The position numbers and the translations under genes are program-made. A DNA stretch of 64,000 bases from Mycolicibacterium sp. MU0050 (GTDB taxonomy: Bacteria > Actinomycetota > Actinomycetes > Mycobacteriales > Mycobacteriaceae): NCBI RefSeq assembly GCF_963378085.1, contig NZ_OY726395.1, positions 4,836,001-4,900,000 of the forward strand, in the 5' to 3' direction. Positions 18,247-30,700 of the stretch are shown here, piece after piece. The stretch's first letter is position 1. Every line of letters begins with the position of its first letter. The notes under the pieces were generated by a model, which was not told the DNA's origin, did not search any database, and saw only the letters and a program-made list of their open reading frames with translations.

Positions 18247-18939
18247 TTAACGGAGTTCGGTGCTGGGTGACGCACTTTCGGCGGTGGTGCGGGAGGTGGC
18301 CGGAAGCAGGCGGCCGAGCTCGTAGGTCAGCAGGTAGAGCGCGGTCGGCGCCATGAACATCGGTATCGACACCAGGAAGGCCACCACCGCGGGTGCGTAT
18401 TGCCGCCGGAACCGGGGGAAGCGCCCTCGGCCGTCCGCGATGCCCACCGAACCGAAGAACAGCACGGTCACCCCGGCGGCCCACACCGACCGCGACGTCC
18501 AGCCCAGGTCCACGACCATGACGGCGACGGCCGTGAGGAACACGGCGAGCGTCCACCACACGGTCGCGGGGGTCAGGTGGCCGTAGCTGTCCTCGGGCCA
18601 CGGAACGGGATCGGCGGCAGGTTCACCCTCCCGCGGCGGGTCGGGCTGGCGGTTTTCCAGGGAGGCCGCGTAGATCTTGCCGCCGATCTTGATGTAGGGG
18701 CTCTTGAAGTAGGCGATCGCGACGGCCAGAAGGGCCAGCGGCAGCGCGAACGCCACCGTCCAGCGCAATTCGCCGCCGCTGAGAATCACAACGAGGAGCG
18801 TTCCGCCGACCAGCCAGCTGTACCAATACACGCGGCGCTGGTGTCGCCGCTCGGGAAGGAACGCGCCACCGACCATCCCGACCAGGATGATGCCCGCGCC
18901 GACCCAGTACGCGACGGCCGTCCACCCCTGTATCGCCAT
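18247..18939 (-). CDS. Unknown integral membrane protein (about six segments)
   Basis: The 230-aa protein has hydrophobic segments near residues 8-27, 38-55, 58-80, 125-145, 150-165 and 183-210. A cytoplasmic-looking polar loop (NRQPDPPREGEPAADPVPWPEDS) separates the two halves. There is no recognised domain. It is probably in an operon with the SDR gene downstream. It could be a small transporter or scaffold; nothing in the sequence decides. It lies between the cob block and the GPL gene gap, so a link to either is uncertain. Confidence 0.7.
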   Translation of the reverse strand: MAIQGWTAVAYWVGAGIILVGMVGGAFLPERRHQRRVYWYSWLVGGTLLVVILSGGELRWTVAFALPLALLAVAIAYFKSPYIKIGGKIYAASLENRQPDPPREGEPAADPVPWPEDSYGHLTPATVWWTLAVFLTAVAVMVVDLGWTSRSVWAAGVTVLFFGSVGIADGRGRFPRFRRQYAPAVVAFLVSIPMFMAPTALYLLTYELGRLLPATSRTTAESASPSTELR

Positions 18940-19039
18940 GCGGTAAATCGTAAAGTGGTTGCCTGGCGCGTCGAAGCGCGAATTTCGCGTGCAGAGCGGC
19001 CGACGCGAACCCTTACCGTCGGAGAATCCCCCGGTTGGA

Positions 19040-19846
19040 TCAGATCAGGCCGGCCCCTGCGACCACTTGCCAGCTGCCGACAGCGGCGAACAGCACCAGC
19101 AGGATCATCATGCGGTGCGCCTGCGCCCAGACGTGGATCGGTTCGAGTACCGCCTGGGTATGCGTAGGCGATACGGCATAACTCAACAGCGCCACCTCGA
19201 GAACAGCCAGCATCACGAAGACGAAGGCAAGAACGGCGACGATCTGCGTGCCCAGGGAAGCTCCCGATCCGACGATCATGGTGTGCACCAGGAGGATCAG
19301 GGGCGGCGGCGCGATATAGGCGAGCCCGAACAACAGCGAGACCCAAACCGCTCCGCTCTCCCAGGCCACCTTGGCGCGACCGAACAACCCCCGCACTTTC
19401 TCCACGAGGTGGTGTGAGCGAAAGCGGCCGGCCGACGGTTCGACCGTCGCCTGCGGGTCGGATTCCAAGAGCAGCGTTGACGTGTCGCCATCCGCGCCCA
19501 CCGGAACCGGCCGCCTGCCCCACCGGAGGACCAGCATTCGCGTCGCGATGAGGATCACGACTACCACGCAAAACACTCCGGTGCCGAGTTGTAGCGGCCG
19601 GATACCGGAACTCGGATGTGCGGTGGCCATGTCGTGGGCGAAGGACTCGAAGGATGGAATCCAGTGCAGGGCCGCCAACGAACCCAGCCACAACGGCACG
19701 TTCACGATCAGCGCACCCACCCAGAAGGCCAGCAGGTTCTGCACCGGTCGTGGCCGGGAAAGCATGATCAGGATGAGACCGAGCAGCATCGGGTTTAGCG
19801 ACGCCAAGAGCGCCAACCCCAACACATCGCCCCACATTCGCGTCAC
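19040..19846 (-). CDS. gap: GAP-type membrane protein for GPL export
   Basis: The 268-aa protein has about six membrane segments and the GAP-family opening GDVLGLALLASLNPMLLGLILIMLSRPRP, followed by LLAFWVGALIVNVPLW and SLLFGLAYIAPPPLILLV. In M. smegmatis a protein of this family immediately follows mps2 and is needed for GPL transport to the cell surface. The same position here (176 bp after mps2) supports the assignment. The start is GTG at 19846 or ATG at 19837; both keep the first segment. It is transcribed with the NRPS genes or from its own promoter in the gap. Confidence 0.85.
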   Translation of the reverse strand: MTRMWGDVLGLALLASLNPMLLGLILIMLSRPRPVQNLLAFWVGALIVNVPLWLGSLAALHWIPSFESFAHDMATAHPSSGIRPLQLGTGVFCVVVVILIATRMLVLRWGRRPVPVGADGDTSTLLLESDPQATVEPSAGRFRSHHLVEKVRGLFGRAKVAWESGAVWVSLLFGLAYIAPPPLILLVHTMIVGSGASLGTQIVAVLAFVFVMLAVLEVALLSYAVSPTHTQAVLEPIHVWAQAHRMMILLVLFAAVGSWQVVAGAGLI

Positions 19847-19853
19847 CCTACCT

Positions 19854-19963
19854 AGTTAGCTGATCTTTGGTATCAAATTGTCTGCCTGCCCGAATCGCAG
19901 TGCCGCATCGCGACACACTGCCCCGAACAGACCTGCCGTCGCCACGTCACCAGTTAGCTGATC
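19854..19963. repeat. Two copies of AGTTAGCTGATC between mps2 and gap
   Basis: Exact 12-bp direct repeats at 19854-19865 and 19952-19963, each just after a CGTCACC. An AGTTAGCT also occurs upstream of mbtH (38384-38391). The role is unknown; they could be regulatory or chance. Confidence 0.5.
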
Positions 19964-20022
19964 CCGGTCGACCGGCCCCGGCGTCGGCCGGTACCGGCCA
20001 CGTTGCCCAGACCCGGTACGCC

Positions 20023-23000
20023 CTAAAGCAGCCCCAGCAGTTCCAGATCGGTCACGTACTTGAGGATGTTGGCTGCCGAGACATGCGGTATGTCGTTGTT
20101 TGGACCGACTTTTGCCTCCTGCACAGCCGTCCGGAACCGGACCGCAGGTGCATACGATCCACGGGTGGGCTCGGGCGCATGTAGATCACCTGCCTGCTGT
20201 TGCAGCATCGTCAGCATCTGCAGTACCGAGTGCTGCCGTTGGCGTTCGGGTAGGGCCCGAAGCCGAGCTTCGAACTCCCGCAACCAATCACCGAAATCAG
20301 CAATACGCTCGATCGGGTAGCCTGCGCCGGCTATCCAATCGATGTAGGTGTCGATCCCGATACCATCGTCGTGCGGGTTCATCACGTGATAGGTCTCGAA
20401 GCCGACCGGCGAATCGGTCGCCGCGGAACGCGCCAACTGCCAACCGATCTTCGTGATCGCCTCCGCAACGAAATCAACGGGCAGGCCGTCGAAATGCGCA
20501 CGTTGCCGTTCCCCGTCCTCACCCCTCTGGTAGAACGACTCGGGCGCCACTCCCGTCGCGACGATGCTCAACACCATGCGGGAAACTGTGTCCGCGACGT
20601 TCAACTGACCCGCGTAGGTCGAATCGACCATGATCATTCCGGACCGGAATACCGCCACCGGCAATCGGCACAGATCATGAGCCTCCCGCAAGAGGACTTC
20701 CCCGGCCCACTTACTGTTGCCGTAGCCGTTGGCGTAACTCGCCTCGACGGTCCGGGATGCGCTGATCACTCGGATGTCGGCATCTTCGATGAAGCGCGAC
20801 GGATCCACCTGGCGACCCACGTCCGACGTCGAGACAAAGCTGTAAGGCTTGAGCTTGGCGGTGAGCGCGAATCGGATCAGTTCGGCGGTACCGACCACGT
20901 TGGGGCCGAACAACTCGCTGTAGGGCAACACACTGTTGACGAAGGCGGCCGAATCGACGATCAGGTCGACCTTCTCAGCCAGTCGCTGCCAGGTCCGTTC
21001 GTCCAGCCCCAGATTCGGTTGACCCTTGTCGCCCGCGATAACCGTCAGTCGACCCGCAGCCAGTTCCTGAAAGTGCTGATGCAGCTTCGGATCCGTGGCA
21101 AATACCGCCTCGAGGCGCTGCCGGGCATCCTCGTCGGACTTCCCTCGCACCAGGCAGATCACCGCGTCATCGGCGCGGCGCAACTTTGACAGCCATTCCA
21201 AGAGCAGGTAACGGCCCAGGAATCCGGTGGCCCCGGTCAGCAAGACGGTCTGCACGTACCCGGTCGGGCGCGGCAGGGTCGTCGCCGTCCGGAGTGTTGC
21301 CGGATCAATGAACTTCTCCAGTTTCAGGTCGCTCGCCCGAACTTCGTTGCTGTCGGCGCCGTGGACGGATGCGAAGCTAACCCGGCCGGGTCCGGGGCCT
21401 GTGTCCGAGCCCGCGGCACTCTCCAACTGCCCGACGAGGCGTCGCACCGACGGCGCTTCGAACAGCGTGCGCACCGCAAGGTTTGCATCCAACGCGGTGT
21501 TGAGTGCCGCGACCACCCGCATCGCGGAAATCGAATCGCCGCCGAGTTCGAAGAAGGAGTCGTCGACCCCGACCCGGTCGACACCCAGCACTTGGGCGTA
21601 GATCCCGGCGATGGTCTTCTCCATTTCAGTCTCGGGGGCACGGTAGTCTTCCACGCTCCGATACTCCGGTGCCGGCAGCGCCCGCCGATCAAGCTTGCCG
21701 TTCACCGTCAGAGGCAGGCTGTCCAACTCGATGATCGCGGCCGGCACCATGTAGGCCGGCAGCCGCTCTGCGAGCGCGGTTCGCGCCGCCGCCGGGTCCG
21801 CCGAACCGGTGATGTACCCGATGAGGCGCTTATCCCCGGGGCGGTCCTCGCGGGCGATCACCACGGCCTGCTGCACACCCGACACCTCGGCGAGCGCGGC
21901 CTGGATCTCGCCGAGTTCGATGCGGTAACCGCGGATCTTGACCTGTTCGTCGGCGCGGCCCAGGTACTGCAGTTGACCGTCGTCGCCCCACCGCACCAGG
22001 TCCCCGGTGCGGTACATGCGCGTGCCCGGCTCCCCGAATGGGCAGGCCAGGAATCGGGTAGCGGACAGCCCCGGGCGCCGGACGTAGCCGACGCCGACGC
22101 CGCGGCCGGCCAGGTAAAGCTCTCCGACGACGCCGGGAGGCACCGGCCGCAACCAGTCGTCGAGGACGAACGTGGCGCCACTGGGCACGGGCGACCCGAT
22201 CGGCACGGCCGGGGAGCCGGCCTGCAGCGGGGCGCTCATCGCGGCATAGATGGTGGCCTCGGTCGGGCCGTAGGCGTTGATCATCACCCGTCCCGGCGCC
22301 CAACGATCCACCACTTCGGTGGGGCAGGCCTCGCCGGCGACGACCAAGGTGGTGCTCTCCAGACCCTCCGGCGACAGCATGCCCACCGCCGACGGGGTCT
22401 GGTAGAGGACAGTCACCTTCTCGGCGACCAGCAGGTCGTGCAACTCGTCCGGGGAACCGGCAATCGCTTCGGGCACGATGACCAGTCGGCCGCCGTGCAA
22501 TAGCGCACCCCAGATCTCCCAGACCGAGACGTCGAACACCAACGAATGCCATTGCGACCACACTTGACCGGGCCCGGCAGGAAGGTCGGCGTGCAGGGTC
22601 GACAGCACCTCCGTCACGTTGCGATGCGTGACAGCAACGCCTTTCGGAACGCCGGTGGTACCCGATGTGTAAATGGTGTACGCGATGTCGTCGGCGGCCG
22701 GCAGCAGCAGTGCGGTGTGCGGATAGAGTGACGCGGGAGCGGGATCATCGATCTCGATGACGGCGACGCCCGCTTCTTCCAGCCGGGAGCGAAGATCGGT
22801 CGTGGTGACCGCGGCGATCGGCGCCGCGTCTTCGAGCATGAACGCCAGCCGCGCTGCGGGTATCGTCGGATCGATCGGCAGGTAAGCCGCACCCGTCTTG
22901 AGCACCGCGAGAATTGCGACGATCGCATCGGCGGAACGCGGCAACAGCAGGGCCACCGACTCACCCGGCCCGGCACCGTAGACGGCCAACAGGTTCGCCA

Positions 23001-26000
23001 ATTCTTCGGCAGCATCGTCAAGTTCGCCGTAGGTGAGGTCGCGGTCTTCGAAGGTCAGCGCCACCGCCTCGGGTGCGAGGTCGACCTGCCGGGAAAACGC
23101 CTCGGGGATGGACAGCGACTCGGGGGCCGGGTCCGCGAGCACGGCCGAGTTGGCCCACTCGTCGAGTTGGTCACGTTCGGGGTCGGCGAGTACATCGAGC
23201 GACGAAAGCCGTTGCGCAGCGTCGCCGGTCATCGCCGCCAGAATCCGCTGGAAGCGTTCGATCAGCGATTCGATGGTGGCGGTGTCGAAGGCGTCGGTGT
23301 CGAACTCGACCCGCAATCCCAATTCGTGGCCGGGCAGGGCCATCACCGATAGGGGGTAGTGGTTGTACTCGCGGTTGGTGAAGTCGGTGACCGCCAGCTC
23401 CTGTGCACCCGTGAACGCGCTGGTGTCGATCGGGTAGCTCTCGTACAGGAAGAGCGTGTCGAACAGCTGCTCATGCCCGGCGAGGTGATGGATCTCGGTG
23501 AGCGCTAGGTGCTCGTGCTCGAGCGTCTCGTTGTGGGCGTGCTGCAGCTGGCCCAGCAAGTCCGCCACCGTGGTCTCGGCGTCGGCACGGGCCCGCACCG
23601 GCACGGTGTTGATCATCAGTCCGACGATGGAATCGGAGCCCATCATGTCGGCAGGTCGCCCCGACACCGCGGTGCCGAAGGCCACGTCGCGCTGGCCGGT
23701 CATGGTCATCAGCAGCTGCGCCCACGCGGCTTGCAGCACCGTGTTGATGGTGGTGCGCTGGGCGCGCGCCAATTCGCCTAGGGCACGGGTGGTTTCGAGC
23801 GAAAGTCGATAAGACTCGATCCCACGCGGGCCGGCGCTGCCCGGTGCGGCGACCAGGGTGGGCGTCTCGAACCCGTCCAACTCATTGCGCCAGGCTTCCC
23901 GGGCCTCTTCGCGGTCCTGATCGGCCAGCCAGGCCACGAAGTTGCGATAGGGGGTGGCCGCCGGAAGACGTTGCCCGAAATAGCTTGCGAAGATTTCCTG
24001 GAGGAGGATGGGGAGCGACCATCCGTCGATGACGATGTGGTGGAAAGTCAGGACGAATCGGTGTTGGTTTCCGGCCGTGCGGATCAGCGCCGCCCGGAAG
24101 GTGGGTCGTTCGAAAAGGTCGCAGACCGCGGCGCGTTCGGCGGCGCACAACTGCTGAATCTCCTCGTCGGGAGTGAGGTCATCCCCCCGGAGGTCGAGAT
24201 ACCTCCACGCCATCATCGGTTGCGCAGGGATGATCTGCACCGGGTCGTCGAACTGGTCGCTGAATCGCGCTGCCAGATTGGGATGGCGCTCGACGACGGT
24301 GTGCAGGGCGTCCCGAAGCCGGTGCTGGTCGACCACACCGGACACGGTGATGTCCAACTGCACCGCATAGACGTCGCTGTCAGTACCCCGGGCGAAGATC
24401 GAGTGGAACAACAAACCCTGCTGCACCGGAGTCAGTGGCAGGACGTCGGCGACCGCATACTGCTCGGTCAGTTGATCAATCTGCGATTGGCTCAGCCGCG
24501 CCGGCAACAGGTCCGACGGAGTCAGACCGCCACCTCCGTTGCGGACGTGCGCGCAAATGCCGGTCAGCGCCTGCAACCACAATTGGCTCAGCCGGTCGAT
24601 TTGCGCCTCGTCGAGCACCGACGGCGCCCACGTCCACCCGGCCTGCAGTTGCGGGCCGTCATCGGTGTCCATGGTGCCGGCGTTGAGATCGACCGTATGC
24701 ATCAGTGGCATTGGAACGTTGGAGGCGGCACCAGTCGCCGTCAACGCATCCTGATCGATGCGCCACAGCTCGTCGGAAAGATCTGTGGCCCCGGCACCCA
24801 GTCGACCCAGATAGTTGAAACCGATCGTCGGTTCGGAGCCGCCAAGTTCGACATCGGGGTTCACATAGCGCAGCAGACCGTAGGTCAGGCCGTCCGGCAG
24901 TGCACGCAGCTGTTCCTTGGCATTCTTGATCACCGCGCCCAGAGCTGGAGCGCCGGCGCTGACCTGCTCCCAAGCCAATCCGCCAACGTCGAGAGCAATC
25001 GGGTACTTGGTGGTGAACCAGCCAACGGTGCGTGACAGATCGACGCCTTCGAAGAGTTCCTCGGCGCGACCGTGTCCCTCGACATCGATACCGACCGGGG
25101 CGTCAGTGCCGAGGAATTCCGTCCAGGCCAAGCCGAACGCGACGAGCAGAATGTCTTGTACTCCGGCGTGAAACGCTGCGGGCACCTCACCCAACAGTTG
25201 CCGGGTGGTAGCGACGTCCAGGGAGACCGTCGACCGTCCTGCGTTGGCGTAGGTGTCGACGCCCGGTTCTGGAGAGGGCAAAGCCGCCGGGACCGCGGTC
25301 ACCTCCCGCCACAAATCGGCCGATTCCAGCACGGCCGGGTCCGTAGCGTAATCATTCAGCAACGCCGCCCACCGGGCGAACGAAGTGCCTCCGGTCGGCA
25401 ATTCCAGCGGCTGTTCGCTACGACGCAGTGCCCAGGCTATGTTGATGTCTTCCAACAAGATTCGCCAGGACACGCCGTCTACCGCGAGGTGATGGATCAT
25501 CAGGGCCAACTGACCGCTGCTGGGTACCCAGAGAGCACTGAGCATCGAGCCTGCCGTCGGGCTCAGCCGCGACCGCGCGGCTTCCCACGCTTGGTCCGAC
25601 AACGCGTCGACCGTGCTCGTGCAGTCGGGCGCCTGCACTGCACCGACGGCGGGAACCACGAACGACCACCCTCCGGGAGAGTCGTTGTCCTCGACCCGCA
25701 GCCGCAGCGTGGCATGCCGATCCAGCAACGCCTGCAGCACGACATGCACGTCGTCCTCGGTGACCCCCTCGGGGGTCTGCAACACCACCGTCTGGTTGAA
25801 CTCATCGACGGGACCATCCACGCTCTGCAGCCAGTGCATGATCGGGGTGGGCAACACGCTGCCGATACCCTCGTCGACAACGTCGTTCGAGCCGTCGGCG
25901 ACTACCGCCACCTGCGCCAGCCTCGCGACGGTCTGCTCCACGAAAAGGTCCCGCGGCCGGCACTGCACCCCGGCGGCCCGAGCTCGAGCCACTACCTGCA

Positions 26001-27714
26001 TCGACAGGATGCTGTCGCCGCCAAGGTCGAAGAACGAGTCGTCGACGCCCACCCGCTCAACTCCGAGAACCTGTGCGTAGATGCTCGCCAGGACCTCTTC
26101 GACGGCCGTCGTCGGAGCTCGGTATTCGTCTGCGCCGCTGCGGTACTCGGGGGCAGGAAGTGCACGGCGGTCGAGCTTCCCATTGACGGTCAGCGGCAAC
26201 GCCTCCAACATCACTACCGCGGCGGGGACCATGTATGCGGGCAGCCGTTCGGCCAGCGCTGCGCGGGCGGCCGCCGGATCGGCGGTACCGGTGATGTAAC
26301 CGACCAGGCGTTTGTCACCCGGACGGTCCTCACGAGCGATCACCGCTGCTTGTTCCACGCCATCGAGTCGGGCCAACGCCGCCTGCACTTCTCCCAGTTC
26401 GATGCGGTAGCCGCGGATCTTGACTTGCTCGTCTGCCCGGCCTAGATATTCGAGTTGACCGTCGCTCCCCCAACGGACCAGGTCTCCGGTGCGGTACATC
26501 CGGGCCCCCGGCTGTCCGAACGGGCAAGCGACAAACCGCGACGCAGTCAACCCGGAGCGTCGCGCGTACCCAGTCGTGACGCCGGCGCCCGCGACATACA
26601 GTTCGCCAACCACACCCTCCGGAGCGGGCCGCAGGAACTTGTCCAGGACGAAGAGCGCACCGTTGGGCACCGGCGAACCGATCGGGGCCACCTCTGCGCC
26701 GGGCCGCAGGGGCTTGCTGATCGCGGCGTACACCGTGATCTCGGTGGGGCCGTAGGCGTTGATCATGATTCGGTCACCGGTTGCCCATCGATCCACCAGG
26801 TCGATGGGGCAGGCTTCGCCACCCACCACCAGGGTCGTCGATTCCAGGCCGTCGGGCGAGAGCATGCCGGCCGCAGACGGAGTCAGGCACAGCACACTCA
26901 CCTTTTCGGTGACGAGCAGACTGTGCAGATCGTCCGGAGAACTCGCCACCGATTCGGGCACGATCACCAAACGACCGCCGTGCAGCAACGCACCCCAGAT
27001 CTCCCAGACCGAGACGTCGAACACCAGCGAATGCCACTGCGACCACACCTGACCGGGCCGGGCCGCCAGGTCCCCGGTGAGCGCATCCATCAGCTGGGTG
27101 ACGTTGGCGTGCGTCACCGCCACGGCCTTGGGTACACCGGTGGTGCCAGATGTGTATGTCATATAGGCCAGGTCGTGGGGATGCGGCAGCGGCAACGCCG
27201 TTGCGGGCCGGCTCTCGATCTGCGGATCCCCGATGTCGATGGCCGTGACGTCGCAGCCCTCGAGTCGGCCCCGCAGGTCGGCAGTGGTCAGAGCGGCGAC
27301 CGGGCCGGCATCCGACACCATGAATTCGATCCGCGAATCTGGATGCGCGGGATCGATGGGCAGATACGCTGCCCCCGTCTTCAACACCGCCAGGATTGCC
27401 AGGATGGCTTCCGCTGATCGGGGGATCAGCAGGGCTACGGATTCACCTGGCCGCGCGCCGTACTCGCTCAGTAGGTGTGCCAGGCGATCTGCGGCCTCGT
27501 CGAGTTCTCGATAGGTCCATTGCCGGTCCCCGCACACCAGCGCCACTGCGTCCGGCGCCCGGTCTACCTGAGCGGAGAACAATTCTGGGATGCAGACCGC
27601 AGGTGTTCCCGGTGCCGTCAGTACCGCCCGGTTGCCCCATTCATCGAGCAGATCGTGGTCGTCGTCATCGAGCGCGTCGAACGACAACAGCGTGCGGGTC
27701 GAATCCACGCTCAT
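20023..27714 (-). CDS. mps2: GPL non-ribosomal peptide synthetase Mps2 (A-T-E-C-A-T-R)
   Basis: The 2563-aa NRPS reads A3 (~38-528), carrier (Ser ~569 in [11 protein letters not shown]), epimerase E3 (~620-1070, HHLAVDG), condensation C4 (~1078-1500, HHIVIDG), A4 (~1535-2025), carrier (Ser ~2062) and a terminal thioester reductase (~2150-2563, [19 protein letters not shown]). Hand-read specificity residues are DVWCVGAVYK (A3) and DVWYVAAIYK (A4). They are similar to each other, which fits two alanines. The reductase would release L-alaninol, the C-terminal amino alcohol of GPLs. The protein starts directly with an A domain; its condensation partner is the last domain of Mps1. The ATG overlaps the mps1 stop by ATGA (27711-27714). 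Confidence 0.93.
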   Translation of the reverse strand: MSVDSTRTLLSFDALDDDDHDLLDEWGNRAVLTAPGTPAVCIPELFSAQVDRAPDAVALVCGDRQWTYRELDEAADRLAHLLSEYGARPGESVALLIPRSAEAILAILAVLKTGAAYLPIDPAHPDSRIEFMVSDAGPVAALTTADLRGRLEGCDVTAIDIGDPQIESRPATALPLPHPHDLAYMTYTSGTTGVPKAVAVTHANVTQLMDALTGDLAARPGQVWSQWHSLVFDVSVWEIWGALLHGGRLVIVPESVASSPDDLHSLLVTEKVSVLCLTPSAAGMLSPDGLESTTLVVGGEACPIDLVDRWATGDRIMINAYGPTEITVYAAISKPLRPGAEVAPIGSPVPNGALFVLDKFLRPAPEGVVGELYVAGAGVTTGYARRSGLTASRFVACPFGQPGARMYRTGDLVRWGSDGQLEYLGRADEQVKIRGYRIELGEVQAALARLDGVEQAAVIAREDRPGDKRLVGYITGTADPAAARAALAERLPAYMVPAAVVMLEALPLTVNGKLDRRALPAPEYRSGADEYRAPTTAVEEVLASIYAQVLGVERVGVDDSFFDLGGDSILSMQVVARARAAGVQCRPRDLFVEQTVARLAQVAVVADGSNDVVDEGIGSVLPTPIMHWLQSVDGPVDEFNQTVVLQTPEGVTEDDVHVVLQALLDRHATLRLRVEDNDSPGGWSFVVPAVGAVQAPDCTSTVDALSDQAWEAARSRLSPTAGSMLSALWVPSSGQLALMIHHLAVDGVSWRILLEDINIAWALRRSEQPLELPTGGTSFARWAALLNDYATDPAVLESADLWREVTAVPAALPSPEPGVDTYANAGRSTVSLDVATTRQLLGEVPAAFHAGVQDILLVAFGLAWTEFLGTDAPVGIDVEGHGRAEELFEGVDLSRTVGWFTTKYPIALDVGGLAWEQVSAGAPALGAVIKNAKEQLRALPDGLTYGLLRYVNPDVELGGSEPTIGFNYLGRLGAGATDLSDELWRIDQDALTATGAASNVPMPLMHTVDLNAGTMDTDDGPQLQAGWTWAPSVLDEAQIDRLSQLWLQALTGICAHVRNGGGGLTPSDLLPARLSQSQIDQLTEQYAVADVLPLTPVQQGLLFHSIFARGTDSDVYAVQLDITVSGVVDQHRLRDALHTVVERHPNLAARFSDQFDDPVQIIPAQPMMAWRYLDLRGDDLTPDEEIQQLCAAERAAVCDLFERPTFRAALIRTAGNQHRFVLTFHHIVIDGWSLPILLQEIFASYFGQRLPAATPYRNFVAWLADQDREEAREAWRNELDGFETPTLVAAPGSAGPRGIESYRLSLETTRALGELARAQRTTINTVLQAAWAQLLMTMTGQRDVAFGTAVSGRPADMMGSDSIVGLMINTVPVRARADAETTVADLLGQLQHAHNETLEHEHLALTEIHHLAGHEQLFDTLFLYESYPIDTSAFTGAQELAVTDFTNREYNHYPLSVMALPGHELGLRVEFDTDAFDTATIESLIERFQRILAAMTGDAAQRLSSLDVLADPERDQLDEWANSAVLADPAPESLSIPEAFSRQVDLAPEAVALTFEDRDLTYGELDDAAEELANLLAVYGAGPGESVALLLPRSADAIVAILAVLKTGAAYLPIDPTIPAARLAFMLEDAAPIAAVTTTDLRSRLEEAGVAVIEIDDPAPASLYPHTALLLPAADDIAYTIYTSGTTGVPKGVAVTHRNVTEVLSTLHADLPAGPGQVWSQWHSLVFDVSVWEIWGALLHGGRLVIVPEAIAGSPDELHDLLVAEKVTVLYQTPSAVGMLSPEGLESTTLVVAGEACPTEVVDRWAPGRVMINAYGPTEATIYAAMSAPLQAGSPAVPIGSPVPSGATFVLDDWLRPVPPGVVGELYLAGRGVGVGYVRRPGLSATRFLACPFGEPGTRMYRTGDLVRWGDDGQLQYLGRADEQVKIRGYRIELGEIQAALAEVSGVQQAVVIAREDRPGDKRLIGYITGSADPAAARTALAERLPAYMVPAAIIELDSLPLTVNGKLDRRALPAPEYRSVEDYRAPETEMEKTIAGIYAQVLGVDRVGVDDSFFELGGDSISAMRVVAALNTALDANLAVRTLFEAPSVRRLVGQLESAAGSDTGPGPGRVSFASVHGADSNEVRASDLKLEKFIDPATLRTATTLPRPTGYVQTVLLTGATGFLGRYLLLEWLSKLRRADDAVICLVRGKSDEDARQRLEAVFATDPKLHQHFQELAAGRLTVIAGDKGQPNLGLDERTWQRLAEKVDLIVDSAAFVNSVLPYSELFGPNVVGTAELIRFALTAKLKPYSFVSTSDVGRQVDPSRFIEDADIRVISASRTVEASYANGYGNSKWAGEVLLREAHDLCRLPVAVFRSGMIMVDSTYAGQLNVADTVSRMVLSIVATGVAPESFYQRGEDGERQRAHFDGLPVDFVAEAITKIGWQLARSAATDSPVGFETYHVMNPHDDGIGIDTYIDWIAGAGYPIERIADFGDWLREFEARLRALPERQRQHSVLQMLTMLQQQAGDLHAPEPTRGSYAPAVRFRTAVQEAKVGPNNDIPHVSAANILKYVTDLELLGLL

Positions 27715-30700
27715 GGTTGCTCCCTTGTGTCTGCCGTCATGTTGTCCAGTACCCGATGGAACCGTTTGACCAACTTCTGGATTCGCGCCGGGCTCAACAC
27801 GCTGGTGTCGTACTCGATGCGCAGTCCCAGTTCATGGCCCGGGACCGCCTGCACCGACAGCGGGTAATGGTTGAACTCGCGGTTGCTGAAGTCGGTGATG
27901 GCCAGGTCTTGCACCCCCAGCAATGCCGCCGCATCGATGGGATAGTTCTCGTAGACGAACATGGTGTCGAACAACTGGTCGTGACCGGCCACGCGGTGGA
28001 TCTCGTGCAGCGCGAGGTGCTGATGGTCCAGGGTGTCGGTGTAAGCGGTCTGGAGTTGCTTCACCAGGCTGGCGACGGTGGTGTCGGCGGTGATGGTGGC
28101 GCGCACCGGCACCGTGTTGATCAGCAGTCCCACCATCGATTCCGCGCCCGCCAGATCCGTGGGCCGGCCGGACACCGCGGTGCCGAACGCGACGTCGTTC
28201 TGGCCGGTCAGCCACATCAGCAGCTGCGCCCAGGCGACCTGCAGCACGGTGCTGACGGTGGTGCTGCACGACCGCGCCAGCTCGCCGAGTGCCCGCGTGG
28301 TCTCCGCGGATACCTGGAACGACTCGACGGCGCGCCGGCCGAGTGACATTCCCGGCGGCCCCACCATGGTCGCCACCTCGAATCCCTCGAACACCGTGCG
28401 CCACGCGCTTCTCGCGGCGTCGTTGTCCTGCTCGGCCAGCCAGGTGACAAACCGCCGATAGGGAACGGGGGCGGGCAACCGTTCACCGAGGTAACTGGCG
28501 AAGATCTCCTGCAGCAGAATCGGTTTCGACCAGCCGTCGAGCACGATGTGATGGTTGGTGAGCACAAACCGGTAGCGGTCGGTCCCGGTGCGGATCAGGG
28601 CGGCCCGGAACGGCGGCTGTGTTTCGAGATCGAGCACGGCCGCGCGTTCGGCGGCGGACACCTGCTCGACGCGTCGCTCGGCGTCCGCCTCGTCGGTCAG
28701 CTCGACGTATTGCCAGACCAGCTCGGGTTCGGCCGAGAGCACCTGGACCGGCTCGCCGAACTGATCGTGGAAGCGGGCCACCACGTTCGGTCGACGCTTG
28801 AGCACGGTGTGCACCGCGTCGCGCAACCGCGACGCATCCAGCTGTCCCGTCACGCTGACATCCAGCTGCACCGCATAGAGGTCCTCGCCGCCCTGGGCGG
28901 TAGTGGCGTGGAACAGCAGCCCCTGCTGCAGCGGAGTCAGCGGCAGCACGTCGGCGATGTCGCCCTGCTGCGCCAGCTCGTCGATGTCCTGCTGGCTCAG
29001 CTTGGCCGGCGCCACGTCCGACGGTGTCAGGCCGCCGCCACCGGCGCGCACGTGGGCGCAGATACCGGTCAACGCCTCGAACCACAGCTGACCGATCCTC
29101 TCGATCTGTTGCTGGTTCAGCGCCGACGGCGCCCAGGTCCACGTCGCGTGCAACAGCGGCCCGGCGTCGGTGTCCATGGTGCCGGCGTTGAGTTCCACGG
29201 TGTGACCCAACGGGGTCGGGACCGCCGAGCCGGTTGCCGAGATCGCCACCGCATCCTGGTCGATGCGCCACAGCTCCTCGGACAGCTCGCCGGCTCCCGC
29301 GCCCAGCCGGCCCAGATAGTTGAACCCGATCGTGGGGTCGGCCCCGGCGAGGCCGACATCCGGGTTCAGGTACCGCAGCAGTCCGTAGGTCAGGCCGTCG
29401 GGCAGAGTCCGGAGCTGTTCCTTGGCATTCTTGACCAACGGGCCCAAATCCGTGGCGCCCGCGGCGATCTGATCCCATGGCAGGTCACCGACATCCAGCA
29501 CCACCGGATACTTGGTGGTGAACCAACCGACGGTGCGGGACAAATCGACGTCGCCGAACAGTTCCTCGGTGCGACCGTGTCCCTCGACGTCGATCCCCAC
29601 CGGCGCCGTGGTGCCCAGGAACTCCCGCCACGCCAATCCGAAGGCGATGAGCAGGATGTCCTGCACGCCGGCGTGGAATGCCGCGGGAACATCACCGAGG
29701 AGCTGTCGGGTGGTCTCGACGTCCAGCGACAGCTGCGTCGATCCCGCGGTCGCGTACGTGTCGGCCGCCGGATCCGGCGCGGGCAGCGCCGCCGGAGTCG
29801 CGGCGACCTCCCGCCACAGCTCGGCCGCCGCCGTCACCGCCGGATCCTTCGCGTACTCGGCCAGCAGCGTCGACCACCGCGCGAAGGACGTGCCGCCGGT
29901 GGGCAGCTCCACGGGCTGCCCACTCCGGTGCTGCGCCCACGCGATGTTCAGGTCTTCCAACATGATCCGCCACGACACGGCGTCCACGGCCAGGTGGTGC
30001 ACCAGCATCGCCAGCTGCCGCGTCGCCGGGACCCACAACGCGCTGAGCATCGCGCCGGTAGCCGGGTTCAGCCGGGTGCGCGCCGCCGCCAGGGCTTCGT
30101 CGGACAGCTCCGCCACGGTCTGCAGGCAGTCGATGGCCCGCGCCGCATCCGGTGTCGGTACGGTCACCGCCCACCCGCCGTTGTCGTCGGCGGCCTGCAT
30201 CCGCAGCATGGCGTGTCGTTCCAGCAGAGCCTGCAACACGGTCAGGACACCGTCTTCGGTGACACCCTCGGGAGCCTGCAACACCACGGTCTGGTTGAAC
30301 TGGTCGACGGGCCCGTCGAGGCTGCGCAGCCAATGCATGATGGGGGTGGTCACCACCGGACCGGTCCCCTCGTCGACCACGTCGGCGGCGCCGTCCGCAA
30401 AGGTGACAACCTGCGCCAGCCGCGCCACCGTCTGCTCGACGAAGATGTCGCGCGGTCGGCACACCAGGCCGGCCGCCCGGGCCCGGGCCACCACCTGCAT
30501 CGACGAAATGCTGTCTCCGCCAAGGTCGAAGAACGAATCGTCGACGCCGACCCGCTCCACGCCGAGGACTTGGGCGTAGATGCCGGCCAGGAGCTCCTCG
30601 ACGGCGTCGGCCGGCGGGCGGTACTGGTCGACATCCTGGTACTCCGGTGCCGGAAGGGCACGGGTGTCCAGCTTGCCGTTGACCGTCAGCGGCAGCGTCT

